From DASVXQ01 sp036392615 (GTDB taxonomy: Bacteria; Actinomycetota; CALGFH01): a DNA stretch of 64,000 nucleotides. Shown here piece by piece: positions 19,073 through 29,300 of the stretch (positions are counted from its first letter, which is position 1; every line of letters begins with the position of its first letter). The DNA is taken from the NCBI GenBank assembly GCA_036392615.1, contig DASVXQ010000414.1:1-64000 (forward strand), given 5' to 3'. A model generated the notes under the pieces. It searched no databases. It was given only the letters and a program-made list of their open reading frames with translations, and was not told the origin of the DNA. The translations under genes were made by a program, and so were the position numbers.

Positions 19073-19361
19073 TCGGCGAGACGATCATCCCGGCCGTCAC
19101 CGGCTAGCCGTCTGGACAGCCTCCTGTCAGGGCGAGCCGTGTCAGCTGCGGCGAAAGTAGCGCGGGGAGGTGGGCGCCTTCGCGGAGTTCCGGACGCAAC
19201 CATCGGGTGCTTGGGGAGCGGCTGCTCTGCCTCCTCAAGCCGATCACAGTGGCAACGACCCCGGCGGATCACGCCAGACCGCACAGCGAGCTTGCGCCCT
19301 CCGTGGTGGTTCAACGGCGTCGGACCAGCTGCGAACGCCCCGGTGGCAGCAGTCCGGAGGC

Positions 19362-19781
19362 TTAGCGGGCGACCAGGACTGGCCGGTCGGCGTGGTGAAC
19401 AAGCCGGTTAGACACCGAGCCCAGCAGCAGCCGGTGGCCCAGGCCGTGGCCGCGGTTGCCGACCACCACCACGTCCGCACCATGCTCGGCGGCCAGGGCC
19501 TCCAGTTCGGCCGCCGGCTCACCGGTGCGCACCTCGAAGCGCCAGGGCACGCCCAGCGGGTCCAGCACCTCGGCGGTCCGCTCGGTCACCAGCCGGTCCG
19601 CCTCCTTCCAGCGCGCCTGCAAGTCCTCCAAGCCGAGCACCTGGGGCGTCCCGAGTGAGGGCAGGTAGTGAACGTGGACGACGGTGAGGGTGGCTCCGGT
19701 TTCCTTGGCCAGTTGCCCAGCCCGACGGGTGGCGTCCGCTGCAGCGTCCGAGCCGTCCACGCCGATCATGATCTCACGCAT
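19362..19781 (-). CDS. Universal stress protein (UspA family)
   Basis: A 139-residue single-domain USP; AAGGAGAGGCGGCA precedes the ATG at 19781. It begins MREIMIGVDGSDAAADA (strand 1 and the first Asp of the fold), has LTVVHVHYLP, and ends with the ATP-binding signature VVVGNRGHGLGHRLLLGSVS (G-x-x-G-x9-G-S) and ADRPVLVAR. With an intact G-2x-G-9x-G(S/T) motif it should bind ATP. Such proteins are usually induced by starvation, hypoxia or oxidative stress. Confidence 0.93.
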   Translation of the reverse strand: MREIMIGVDGSDAAADATRRAGQLAKETGATLTVVHVHYLPSLGTPQVLGLEDLQARWKEADRLVTERTAEVLDPLGVPWRFEVRTGEPAAELEALAAEHGADVVVVGNRGHGLGHRLLLGSVSNRLVHHADRPVLVAR

Positions 19782-19983
19782 TGCCGCCTCTCCTTGTGGG
19801 GGCATATCTCCACGTTCAGTGTGCTTTCCGGTGGCGGCCGCGGCGACGGCCGGAGGACCCTCGACCGGTGGGACGTCCGGCGAGTCCTGGGCTCCATCGT
19901 CCGAAAACGGAGCCGGCCAGCCACACCGGCGCGGCGCTTGCATGGGCCCGAAATGAAGCCTTCCAGTTCACCTATTGCCGAAC

Positions 19984-20205
19984 TCAGCCAGCCGTGACTG
20001 CCAGGTGGCTGTGCTGATCGGCGACCAGCTGCTGGGCAAATGCCCGGCCGGCCCCATGCGCGCCCTCAACCGCCCAGCATCGCTGCGGCCAGGGCCCAGC
20101 CCATTCACGCAAGTGCTGATAGCCAACGTGGGTAGCTGGGAAGTGCTGCTGGTCCAGCAGCCGGCCGTGCTCATCCAGCGCGGCGGCGGTCTGGGAGCCT
20201 TAGAG
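19984..20205 (-). mobile_element. IS110-family transposase fragment
   Basis: Read on the minus strand this gives AAALDEHGRLLDQQHFPATH, then GYQHLREWAGPWPQRCWAVEG, GAGRAFAQQLVADQ and a stop at 19986-19984. The D/E-x-GRLL, FPAT, GY-x-x-L-x-x-WA and W-A-V-E-G patterns are those of the N-terminal DEDD (RuvC-like) domain of IS110 transposases. The catalytic N-terminal Asp region and all of the C-terminal part are missing. Confidence 0.6.
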
Positions 20206-20490
20206 GTCGCTTTGAGCAGTGGGGAGTCGTGGCGGTTCGCCTCCGCCAGGACCCTGCCCAGCGGGATGCCGTAGCCGTCGGTCACGCCGGAACGCTTCAG
20301 GCCCTGTTTGCCCCGGTCCGCCGGGGAGCGGCCGGCCGCTTCGCCGCCTCCGGGGGCCTTGGTGATCGCGCCGTCGACGGCGATCCGCTTCAGCTCCAGC
20401 CGACGATGCGGTCGTAGGCGTCCAGAGCGATCTGTTTGAGGGTGCTGAAGACGCCGAGCTCGATCCACTCGTCGCGACGGTGGTGCTGTG
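20206..20490 (-). mobile_element. IS5-family transposase fragment, frameshifted
   Basis: Two pieces in different frames make one IS5-like stretch: RRDEWIELGVFSTLKQIALD with AYDRIVG, then LELKRIAVDGAITKAPGGGE, AAGRSPADRGKQGLKRSGVT and GYGIPLGRVLAEANRHDSPLL. The V-D-G catalytic Asp region and the DRGKQG motif are clear. It is cut off exactly where the IS110 fragment begins, so the two remnants are joined head to tail. Confidence 0.7.
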
Positions 20491-20790
20491 CCGTGCTGAT
20501 GTGTGCTGGCTGGTGTTGGAGCCGATGGACGCACGATGGACGCACATCGCCTTCCCTGTAATGCCCGTCACCGCTTTCGACCGAGGTTGGCGGGGCTGTG
20601 ATGACGCTGTCCTGGCCGGGCCGCCGGTTCGGCGTCGTCCGCAAGCAGGTGGCACGACGTGGGGGCCGGTGCGCCACGGGTAGCCCCCGTGTGGGCGCGC
20701 CCTCCGCAATCGTCGGGGCGGGCATGTATCAGGAGCGGATCCAGCGCCTCAATCCTCGTGGACGGTCTCGTCGGTTCGAGGAGAGACCAG

Positions 20791-23700
20791 GTGGCTGAGC
20801 CATTTGTCGTCAAGGGAGGGGTCCGCCCGCGCAGGCAGGGCGGCTCCGTCGCCGGGTACACGGTCGAAGGGCGCCTAAAGCGCGTGATCGGCGACGCAGG
20901 AGAGTCCGTGGAGGTGCCGGCGTCGGGGCGCGCCCGGCTCGAAGCGCCAGGTACGTTCGAGTTCGCCGTCGATGGGCCGGGTGAGCCCAGCGGGCCGCTG
21001 ACCCTCACCGTGAGCGCCCCGGATGGCACGAGCGTCTTCAGCGCCGAATACACGCTCGAGGAGGCAAGCCGGCCGCTCCGCATCCGGGTCGAGACCCGGC
21101 CGAAGTTCGACATCGAGCCGAGCAACGATCCCACGCTCGGGGCCCGCACGCGCCTGACCGGCGAGGTGATCGACGCCCACGGCCGCGACGTGCCCGCCGC
21201 GCTGCCGGTTGTCATCTGGGCGACCGACCCGTCCGCCAACGGGGCGCAGCCGGCCCCGCGGCCGCTGCTGGTGACCGAGACCCAGTCCGGCGGGAGCTTC
21301 TCCGCGGACTGGCCTGCCGACGTCCTGGCCGAGGCCGAGGGTCGCGTCTCCGGCGCCGATCCCGTGCCGGTTCCGCTCGACGACGCCGGGCGCCTGCCCG
21401 CGCGCATCCTGCTGGTGGTCGACCTGGACGAGGTGGAGGGCCTCGACCCCGACGACACCTGCGGGTGCTCCGACACGCCGCCGCGCGCCGTCGACCCGGG
21501 AGACGTCACCGCCAACCCGACGGCGTTCTCGCAGGACCTGGGCGGCGGCTGCGTCGAGCTCTCGATGCCCGACCGCACGCTCGAGGAGTTCAGCTACTTC
21601 ACCGTGGTCCGCACGTCCGAGCCCGCCGTCAAGGGCGTCACCCTCGGCACCCGCACCGCGGTGCCCGACGTCCTCATCGCCGACCTGCTCGCCGTCTCGG
21701 TCGCTTCGCAGGCGCTCAAGGGCGAGGTGGTCACCGGGTCCCTGAGCCGCCTGCCCGTCCAGGGGCTGATGCTGGACGCCGCCACGGCGAAGGTGCTTGT
21801 GCGCACCGACCGGCCGCCCAGCGTCGCCGAGATCGGGCGGGCCGCCTGGCTCTCAAGCGTCGGCCAGACCAAGGAGCTGATCGACGCCGGTCTGCGCGTC
21901 GACACCGGCCGCACCGTGCTGGACGCCGACCACGCGATCGACTGGGACGACACGCCGACCGTCCACTTGGCCATCCAGATCGCGCACGGCCACGTGCTGC
22001 AGTACCGCGAGGTGTGGCGCGCGGACGGCTACTCCCTGGGGGACCTGCTCTACTCGCTGCCGCTCGCGCCTGGTCAGCGCCGCCAGGTGGCGGTCGTGGA
22101 CTGGGACCGGCGCGCGAGTTCGGCGCGGACCGAGAGCCTCGAGTTCGAGGAGGAGCTCGACGCGCTCCTGGCTCGCGACCGCGATATCAGGGAGATCGTC
22201 GGCTCCGACCTTCACGAGCAGACGTCGGCTGGGTCGCGCAACACGACGTGGGGAGTCGCCGGCGGCATCGGTGCCGGATTCATCGGCAGCGGCTTCGGGA
22301 TCTTCGGCGGTGTGGCCGGCGGGGCCGGAGGCTCGGACTCGAGCTCGTGGCAGCGCTCTTCGCGGCAGTTCGCCGCTGACTCGCTGCAGAGCCTCCGCGA
22401 TCGCGTGTCGCAGCGGGCCTCGTCGACTCGCAGCCTGCGCTCGTCGGTCGTGCAGAGCGTCGCCCAGGGCGAGACCCTGCGTGCTGAGACCGAGCTCGTC
22501 GCCAACTACAACCACTGCCACGCGATCACAATCGAGTACTTCCAGGTACTGCGCCATCTGCTGGTCACGCACGAGCTGGCCGACGTTCAGGAGTGCCTGT
22601 TCGTTCCGCTGCCGGTCGGGGAGTTCGACCGCGGCAAGGCGCTTCGCTGGAGGGAGCCCCTGACCCGCTACCTCAGGGACCGCAGCCTTCGCGGCGGGTT
22701 CGACGCGATCGAGCGCGTCGCCGACAACTGGGTCGGGTGGGACTTCCCCGAGTCCCGGTACAGCGAGGAGGCCCCTGAGTCGCTCGAGGGCGAGCTGCGG
22801 ATCAGCTTCCTGCTGCCGCGACCCCGCGACGACGAGGATGGCAAGTTCCAGGTCGACCAGTGGAAGTGGCTCCTGCCCTTCCTGCCGACCGACGCGCTCG
22901 AGCTTTGGACCGCCCGGCTCAACGAGCGCACCGCCCGCGAGCGCGACCGCATCTTCCGCGAGGAGGTCGCACCCGAGATCGCCAAGAACCTCGTCAACCA
23001 GTTGCGCTTCGCGTACGTCGGAGCCGACGGCGGCGAGACGGAGATCTCGCTCGACGCGACGCTCGTCTCGCGTTACGCGGAGCGGACGCCGCTGTACGTC
23101 ACCCTCAACCCCCGCGGCTCCCTTCCTGCGGTCCCGCGGGAGGACATCGCGCACTTCAAGCTGTGGTACGCGGGGACAGCGCTGCCGCCCGACGCGCAGA
23201 TCATCGTCCACAGCGGCCGGCTGCGCTACAACGCGGCGCACTCGAGCGCGCTGCTGTTCGACGACCCGCGGATCCTGGACGACATCCGTTCCGGCGACCC
23301 GGTCATCGTCAGCACCCCGGTCAGCCGCGCCGAGCTTCGCAACCCGCGAGACGAGGACCGCGACTTCGCCGACCGCCTGGTCGCCCACCTCAACCAGGCG
23401 CTGGAGTACTACCACCAGGCGATTTGGGTGAGTCTGGACGCACAGCGCCGCTACATGCTGCTGGACGCGGTCCTGGTGCCCGGCCTCGGCGGCAAGAGCA
23501 TCGCGAGCGTCTGCACCAACGAGCTGATCGGCATCGTCGGCAACAACCTCGTACTGCCGGTCGCGCCCGGACAGCGCCTCGACCCGAGTCTCGCCGACCT
23601 CGACCCCGAGCAGGGGCGCGTGGAGCTGATCAACGCCTACGCCACGCCGCCCAGCCCGCCGCTTCGCATCAGCATCCCCACCCGCGGCGTCTACGCCGAA

Positions 23701-26040
23701 GCCGTCTCCGGCAAGTGCAGCGCCTGCGAGGAGATCGACGACAGCCGCTACTGGCGCTGGACGCCCGACGGGCAGCTCGCCCTGCCCGAGATCAGCCCCG
23801 TCTCGACCGCGAGCCGCGCCAGCGAGGAGCCGGACCTGACGCCCACGCCGCTCCCCACGCCGCTGGTCTCGATCCAGAACGCCCCCGAGGTCCCGGACCC
23901 GTTCGGGCTCAAGTCCGCGTTCGAGCTGATCTCCAAGCCCGACCTGTTCCGCGACATCACCGGCCTGGAGGGCACGCAGAAGAACGCGCGCGCCGCCTTC
24001 GAGGGTGCCCTGTCGGCCGCGTCGGCGCTCGGCGAGCAGGCGCACACCCTCGCCACGCAGCAGGAGCTCGGCAAGAACGCCGGCCGGATGATCGACCGCA
24101 TCAGCCAGGCGAAGAAGGACGGCCTGCTGACCGATGCCAGCGCGCAGGCGCTCACCAACTCGGCGCTCAAGGGGCTCGTCGGCGAGCCGCGCAAGGACGA
24201 GGCCACGCCTGGGACACCGGACCCGGTGAAGGACGTGGTGGACAAGGCCTCGCAGGCGGACAAGGCCGAGATCAAGGTCACGAACCCCACCGAGACCGTC
24301 GAGGTCAGCTTCGACGAGACTTCCGCCCCAGCGGTTGGTGGAGGGGCGAAGCCGCAGATCTTCGATCCGCCGGACCCGTTCGTCGACCAGGACATCGTCA
24401 TCGAACAGCCGGCGTCGTTCAACGCCGCGCCTGGGGCGCGCTCCCTGAACAGCGGGCGCGTGACGACCTACGCCCAGCTCGCCAAGGTCCTCGGTGCCGG
24501 CCTCGCCAAGATGGAGGCCGATGTCAAGGTTCGCAAGAACCCCGCCGACCTGTCCAAATACCAGCTGCGAAGCCAGCTTCGGATTGCCTACCCGGCCGAC
24601 CCCAAGGCGCCGACGCGGGTCTTCGGCTCCGGCCGCCTGCCCGTCGTCGTGATCGCCCACGGTATGTTCGGGAAGAACTGGTCCCTGGGGGCCTCCCACC
24701 CGAGCCACGAGGGGTACACGTACCTGCAGGAGGCCCTCGCGGGGCAGGGAATCGTGTCGGTGTCGGTCGACATGAACGCGGCGAACTTCTTCCGGTCGAT
24801 CGTCGAGATGCGCGCGGAGATGTTCCTGGGCGCGCTCGACCGGCTGAGGGCGATGGACGCCGACAAGACCTCCCGGTTCTTCGGGCGGCTCGACTTCGAC
24901 AAGGTCGGTGTCATGGGTCACTCCCGGGGTGGGGAGGCCGCCGTTGCCGCCGCCCGGCTGAACGCCGCCCGCACGACCAACAAGTACGGCGTCAAGGCCG
25001 TCTGCGCGCTCTCGCCGACCGACTGGACCGGCACCCTGGTGCCCGCCCAAGTCATCACCGCGGACGCGGCGTCGACGCCGTTCCTGCTCGTTCTGTACCC
25101 GGGGCTCGACGGAGACCTCGGCGGGGACGGCGGCGCGCGGAGCTGGGAGGGTACCGGATTCCGCACCTACGACCGTTCCGGCAGCGACAAGTCCATCGTG
25201 ATGATCGACCACGCATGCCACAACCGGTTCAACACGCAGTGGACGCCTGAAGAGGACACCATCCATCCCGACGACACCAAGCCGGGCGGACGCCTGCTCG
25301 TCGCCGCCGACCACCAGAAGCTGGCAAGCGAGTACATCGGCGGCCTGTTCCGCTGGAAGCTCCTGGGCCAGACCTCGCAGCGGGACTTGTTCACCGGGAA
25401 GAAGGTGAACGGCCGCGGGACACCGACGTCGATCCAGTGGTCGTTCGGCGCCAAACGCCAGCCGCTGGACGAGCTCGAGCCCGGCGTGGCGCCGCCCGCC
25501 GGAACCCGCACGCTGGTCGACTCCGCCGTTGCGCTGATGCCCGACATCCAGGTGCCGCGCGGCGCGGGGACGGCAAGACTGGAGATGGAGACCAACCACC
25601 AGGCCGGTGTGCTCGCCGTTGCCCCGGGGCAGCTCGGCCCGGCGCTGACCACCTACCGGCTCGACCTGCCGAGCCCGCAGGACTGGACGGGCTTCGACCA
25701 GCTGACCTTCCGGCTGGCCGTCGACGCGGATCTCTCCACCGCGGCGACGATTGCCGCCTCCCCCAACCCTGAGTACGAGCTACGGATCATCGACGACGCC
25801 GGCAAGACGGCGATCGTCCCGAGCTCCAAGCTCCAGACTCCGCCGAAGCCCGTCTTCCACACGTATGGCGCCCCGGGTGGCAACGAGAACTGCACCGTCA
25901 TCCGGCTGCAGACGATCGCGGTGCCGGTCACGTCGCTCACGGGGATCGACCGGACCAAGGTCAAGGTCGTCGAGATCCTGCCGCGCGCCAGCTTCACCAA
26001 CGTCATGTTCTTTGACTCGCTTCAGCTCGTCAGGCAGTGA
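20791..26040 (+). CDS. Giant scaffold protein with C-terminal alpha/beta-hydrolase and beta-sandwich domains
   Basis: A 1749-residue protein; GAGGAGAG precedes the GTG at 20791. There is no signal peptide. Order: beta-rich N-terminal domains (to about 390); a conserved block HGHVLQYREVWRADGYSLGD (about 399-418); a glycine-rich hydrophobic stretch (about 489-515) between helical regions; NYNHCHAITIEYF (about 572-584); RRYMLLDAVLVPGLGGKS (about 887); a C-x-x-C pair (976-979) with YWRW; and a helical segment to about 1135. It then departs from its paralog at 26344: an alpha/beta-hydrolase (about 1280-1530) with VIAHGMFG, nucleophile elbow GHSRGG (Ser near 1378), a likely acid in LYPGLDGD and a His near 1474 (MIDHACHNRF), followed by a jelly-roll-like domain to the end. 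Role unknown; an effector or surface-active enzyme is my inference. Confidence 0.8.
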   Translation: MAEPFVVKGGVRPRRQGGSVAGYTVEGRLKRVIGDAGESVEVPASGRARLEAPGTFEFAVDGPGEPSGPLTLTVSAPDGTSVFSAEYTLEEASRPLRIRVETRPKFDIEPSNDPTLGARTRLTGEVIDAHGRDVPAALPVVIWATDPSANGAQPAPRPLLVTETQSGGSFSADWPADVLAEAEGRVSGADPVPVPLDDAGRLPARILLVVDLDEVEGLDPDDTCGCSDTPPRAVDPGDVTANPTAFSQDLGGGCVELSMPDRTLEEFSYFTVVRTSEPAVKGVTLGTRTAVPDVLIADLLAVSVASQALKGEVVTGSLSRLPVQGLMLDAATAKVLVRTDRPPSVAEIGRAAWLSSVGQTKELIDAGLRVDTGRTVLDADHAIDWDDTPTVHLAIQIAHGHVLQYREVWRADGYSLGDLLYSLPLAPGQRRQVAVVDWDRRASSARTESLEFEEELDALLARDRDIREIVGSDLHEQTSAGSRNTTWGVAGGIGAGFIGSGFGIFGGVAGGAGGSDSSSWQRSSRQFAADSLQSLRDRVSQRASSTRSLRSSVVQSVAQGETLRAETELVANYNHCHAITIEYFQVLRHLLVTHELADVQECLFVPLPVGEFDRGKALRWREPLTRYLRDRSLRGGFDAIERVADNWVGWDFPESRYSEEAPESLEGELRISFLLPRPRDDEDGKFQVDQWKWLLPFLPTDALELWTARLNERTARERDRIFREEVAPEIAKNLVNQLRFAYVGADGGETEISLDATLVSRYAERTPLYVTLNPRGSLPAVPREDIAHFKLWYAGTALPPDAQIIVHSGRLRYNAAHSSALLFDDPRILDDIRSGDPVIVSTPVSRAELRNPRDEDRDFADRLVAHLNQALEYYHQAIWVSLDAQRRYMLLDAVLVPGLGGKSIASVCTNELIGIVGNNLVLPVAPGQRLDPSLADLDPEQGRVELINAYATPPSPPLRISIPTRGVYAEAVSGKCSACEEIDDSRYWRWTPDGQLALPEISPVSTASRASEEPDLTPTPLPTPLVSIQNAPEVPDPFGLKSAFELISKPDLFRDITGLEGTQKNARAAFEGALSAASALGEQAHTLATQQELGKNAGRMIDRISQAKKDGLLTDASAQALTNSALKGLVGEPRKDEATPGTPDPVKDVVDKASQADKAEIKVTNPTETVEVSFDETSAPAVGGGAKPQIFDPPDPFVDQDIVIEQPASFNAAPGARSLNSGRVTTYAQLAKVLGAGLAKMEADVKVRKNPADLSKYQLRSQLRIAYPADPKAPTRVFGSGRLPVVVIAHGMFGKNWSLGASHPSHEGYTYLQEALAGQGIVSVSVDMNAANFFRSIVEMRAEMFLGALDRLRAMDADKTSRFFGRLDFDKVGVMGHSRGGEAAVAAARLNAARTTNKYGVKAVCALSPTDWTGTLVPAQVITADAASTPFLLVLYPGLDGDLGGDGGARSWEGTGFRTYDRSGSDKSIVMIDHACHNRFNTQWTPEEDTIHPDDTKPGGRLLVAADHQKLASEYIGGLFRWKLLGQTSQRDLFTGKKVNGRGTPTSIQWSFGAKRQPLDELEPGVAPPAGTRTLVDSAVALMPDIQVPRGAGTARLEMETNHQAGVLAVAPGQLGPALTTYRLDLPSPQDWTGFDQLTFRLAVDADLSTAATIAASPNPEYELRIIDDAGKTAIVPSSKLQTPPKPVFHTYGAPGGNENCTVIRLQTIAVPVTSLTGIDRTKVKVVEILPRASFTNVMFFDSLQLVRQ

Positions 26041-26051
26041 AAGGACTCGCC

Positions 26052-26333
26052 ATGAACGTCACCGACGTCATCTTCGAGCGACCCGACGACCCGCCGGACC
26101 CCGCCTACGTGCTCCGCGTCAGCATCGTCGGGACCGGACTCACCAGGTCGGGCCCCCAGCTCGTCGCGCAGGTCGGGGACATCCCGGTGCGCGACCTGAT
26201 CAGCCTGTTCGAACAGGAAGGGGTCGTGGGGTTCCTGGAGGCCGAGCCGCCGGTGGGCGCAGCCGTGCGGGTGGGGTATCTGGGCAAGGAAATGATCGAC
26301 AGCGGCCAGAGCTACCAGCCGCCGAACGTCTGA
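26052..26333 (+). CDS. Small TIG/IPT-like protein between the two giant paralogs
   Basis: A 93-residue protein; AAGGA at 26041 lies seven bases before the ATG at 26052 and the gene starts 11 bases after the upstream stop. The sequence (LRVSIVGTGLTRSGPQLVAQ, then VGDIPVRDLISLFEQEGVVG and FLEAEPPVGAAVRVGYLG) has the alternating hydrophobic pattern and G-T-G-x-x motif of a TIG/IPT-type Ig-like beta-sandwich. Its place in the operon suggests a partner, adaptor or assembly factor of the giants, or an immunity-like protein if they are toxic. This is inference; no catalytic residue is seen. Confidence 0.7.
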   Translation: MNVTDVIFERPDDPPDPAYVLRVSIVGTGLTRSGPQLVAQVGDIPVRDLISLFEQEGVVGFLEAEPPVGAAVRVGYLGKEMIDSGQSYQPPNV

Positions 26334-26343
26334 GGGGACGACC

Positions 26344-29300
26344 ATGACACGCATCGCCGGCAAGCTGACCTCCGACACAGCGGGTGATCTGTCCGGCCTG
26401 AGCGTGGTCGCCACCTTCGAGGAGCGCGTCCAGATCGGTGACGCGAGCGACTTCCGCCCTGGCCGCCGCGAGACCCAGACCGGCCCAGGCGGGCAGTTCG
26501 ATCTGGAGGTCCCCGACGCAGACGGCCGGCGCGGTCCGGTCACGATCACCGCCTACGGTAGGGACGGGCTCGACACGGGCGAGGTCGAGCTGGCGGCCGA
26601 GGGCCCGTTCGACGAGGTCGTGGTCGAGGTCGCACTGGGAACGCCGACGTCGGTCACACCCAGCGACGACATCACCCTCGGCGAGCAGCTCAAGTACACG
26701 GGGCGGGTCATCGACCCGTCCGGCCGCGGAGTCGACGCGGGCCTGATAACCGTCATCTGGGCGCGGGCCGATGGCGAGGATCCCGCTCCGGTCAGCGTGA
26801 CCCGCACCGCCCAGGCGGGATACATCTCCGGGCCGTGGGTGTCGCAGACCTACGCGGAGGCCTACGGGGTGGTGTCGGGCGGTGAGCCGATCCCAATCGC
26901 ACTCGAAGACTCGCGGTTGCCTCGCCGGTTGATCCTGGTGGTGCCGGTCGCTCCGGCGCAGCCGCACGACGACGACTGCGAGTGCCACGAGACAGGTCCG
27001 CTTCGCTCGCCGGACCAGGTCGACCTGGCCGGCAACCCCGAGGCGTTCGCCCGCGACGCGACCGGCTGCGTCGACTTCACGATCCCCAGCCGGACGGTCG
27101 AGGAGGTCACCTACCAGGCGGTGGTCCGCACGACCCAGCCGGCGCTCAAGGGGACCGTTCCCCGGCGTCCGCCCGTGATCCCGCCCGTCCTGATCGACCG
27201 CCTTGCCAACCTGGCTGAGCTTGGGCTGGCGTTCGACGACCGCGTCGCGGGAGGGCGGTTCATCCGCAGCAACGTGACGACCACACCGGCGCTGACCGCC
27301 CGCGAGGCAGCGGACAACCCCGGACTGGAGGTGACGGATATCGGACGGGGCGGCGCCGCGATCGACGTCGTGACGGCCGCCCTGCGGACGGCTCGGCGCA
27401 TCCTGCCGGGCATCGACCTGGACAGCGGAACGTTCCTCGCCGACCCGCCCGACACCATGGCGCGCCGCGCACTGGCGGCGCGGGTCGCCGACCGCGAGCC
27501 GCTTCGCCTGGAGGCATCGGTCATCGGCGAGCTCGTCCGCGAGCCCGGCGGGGTCACCTCGCGCCGCCTGCTCGAGGCGGAGCAGACGAGCGTCGTCCGG
27601 TCGTTCCGGACGGCCGTCGGCCTGCTGGCCACGCCGAACCCCGGGCGCCACGAGCTGGACGACACCCACCAGATCGACTGGGAGCAGATCCCCGACCCGT
27701 ACCAGGCGACCACGATCGCCCACGGGCACCTGCTGACGATGAAGCAGGTCTGGCGCGCGGACGGGTACTCGCGCGGCGACCTGCTCTACTCGCTGCCGCT
27801 CGCGCCTGGGCAGCAGAAGCTGATCTCGATCTTGGACTGGAACAGAAGCGAGGTCTCGTCCCGGCGGGCGCAGCGGTTCGAGACCGAGGACCTGCGCGCC
27901 GACCTGGACCACGACCGCGACGTCTCCGACGTCATCCGCACGACGCTGAGCGAGCGGATGGACGCGAGCTCGCACGCCGACACCGAATCCGTGGCGGCAG
28001 GGATCGCCGGGTTCATCGGCCCGGTGGTATTCGGCGCGGCGGGCGGCGTCTCGTCCGCGGGCTCGAACGCCAACCAGACATCGGCACGCTCAGTGACGGG
28101 CATGGCCCTGAACCGCGTCCGCGACCGCACGCTGCAGTCGGCGTCCGCCGTGCGAAGCCAGCGCGCGAGCGTCGTCCAGACGGCCCGCCAGGGCGAGTCG
28201 GTGCGGGCGCAGACCGAGGTCGTCGCCAACTACAACCACTGCCACGCCCTGACGATGGAGTACTTCGAGGTGCTCCGCCACCTCCAGGTCAGCCAGGAGC
28301 TCGCGGCGGTCGACGAATGCCTGTTCATCCCGTTCTCGATCACCCCGTTCAGCGCGAGTAAGGCGCTTCGCTGGCGCGATCCCCTGCGACGCGGCCTTCG
28401 CGATCGTTCGCTCGAGTGGGCCTTCGACGCGCTCGAGCGGGTCGACAGCAACTGGGTGGACGCCGACTTCCCCGCGGGGCGCTACGCTGACGAGCCGCTC
28501 ACCTACCTGGACGGCGAGTTCTGGATTTCGGCGCGCCTGCCCCGCCCGGCCGACGGGGCCAACGGCGAGTTCGCCCAGACGAACTGGAACGCCTACGAGA
28601 GCGCGGGGCTGCTGTGGGACTCGGCGGCGAACATCTGGAACCGGTACATGGGAACCACCGTCGCGGCGCTCCGCGACCGCGTTTGGGACACCCGCGTGGC
28701 TCCCGGCATCGCGCAGCGCCTGCTCGAGCGGCTCACCGTACGCCTGGCGGAGGACGGCGCGGCGTCGTCGACGCTCTCGGTCGACCCGACCCTGGTGGAC
28801 TCGTTCGCCCAGGATCGGGAGATGCTCGTCGCGCTCCGAGTCAACACGCCGCTCCCGGTCAAGACCCGCAGCCAGGTCGACCGGGTCGAGATCTCCCTCG
28901 CGGTCACCAACCTGCCCCCGGGGGCGGAGCTGACCGTTCGAAGCGGCACGGTGCGCTACCGCACCGACCATCTGACCGCCGACCTGTTCGGCAGCCGGCG
29001 GATCCAGAACGACCTGACCCTCGGCGACACCGTCGAGATCGCCACGCCGCTGACGCTGCAGGAAAAACGCGACCCGCGCCAGCGCGACCGCCGGTATGCC
29101 GCGCGGCTCCTGGATCACCTGAACGACCACGTCGAGCACTACCACCGGGCCATCTGGCTGACCATGGACCCGAACCGTCGCTACATGCTGCTGGACGGCT
29201 TCGTCGCACCGGACGCCGGCGGCAAGAGCGTCGCGTCAGTGGTCGAGAACCGCGTGATCGGCGTCGTCGGCAACAGCCTGGTCATGCGCGTGGCGCCCGG

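Noticed and set aside
23480..23510. GLGGKS / DAGGKS as a Walker A loop in the giant proteins
   Set aside because: The first Gly of G-x4-G-K-S/T is not at the required position and no Walker B follows, so ATP binding is not supported.
21853..25599. Open frame of 1248 codons on the minus strand opposite the first giant protein
   Set aside because: It is a mirror effect of GC-rich codon use; it has no ribosome site or family motif and is opposite a frame with clear domains.
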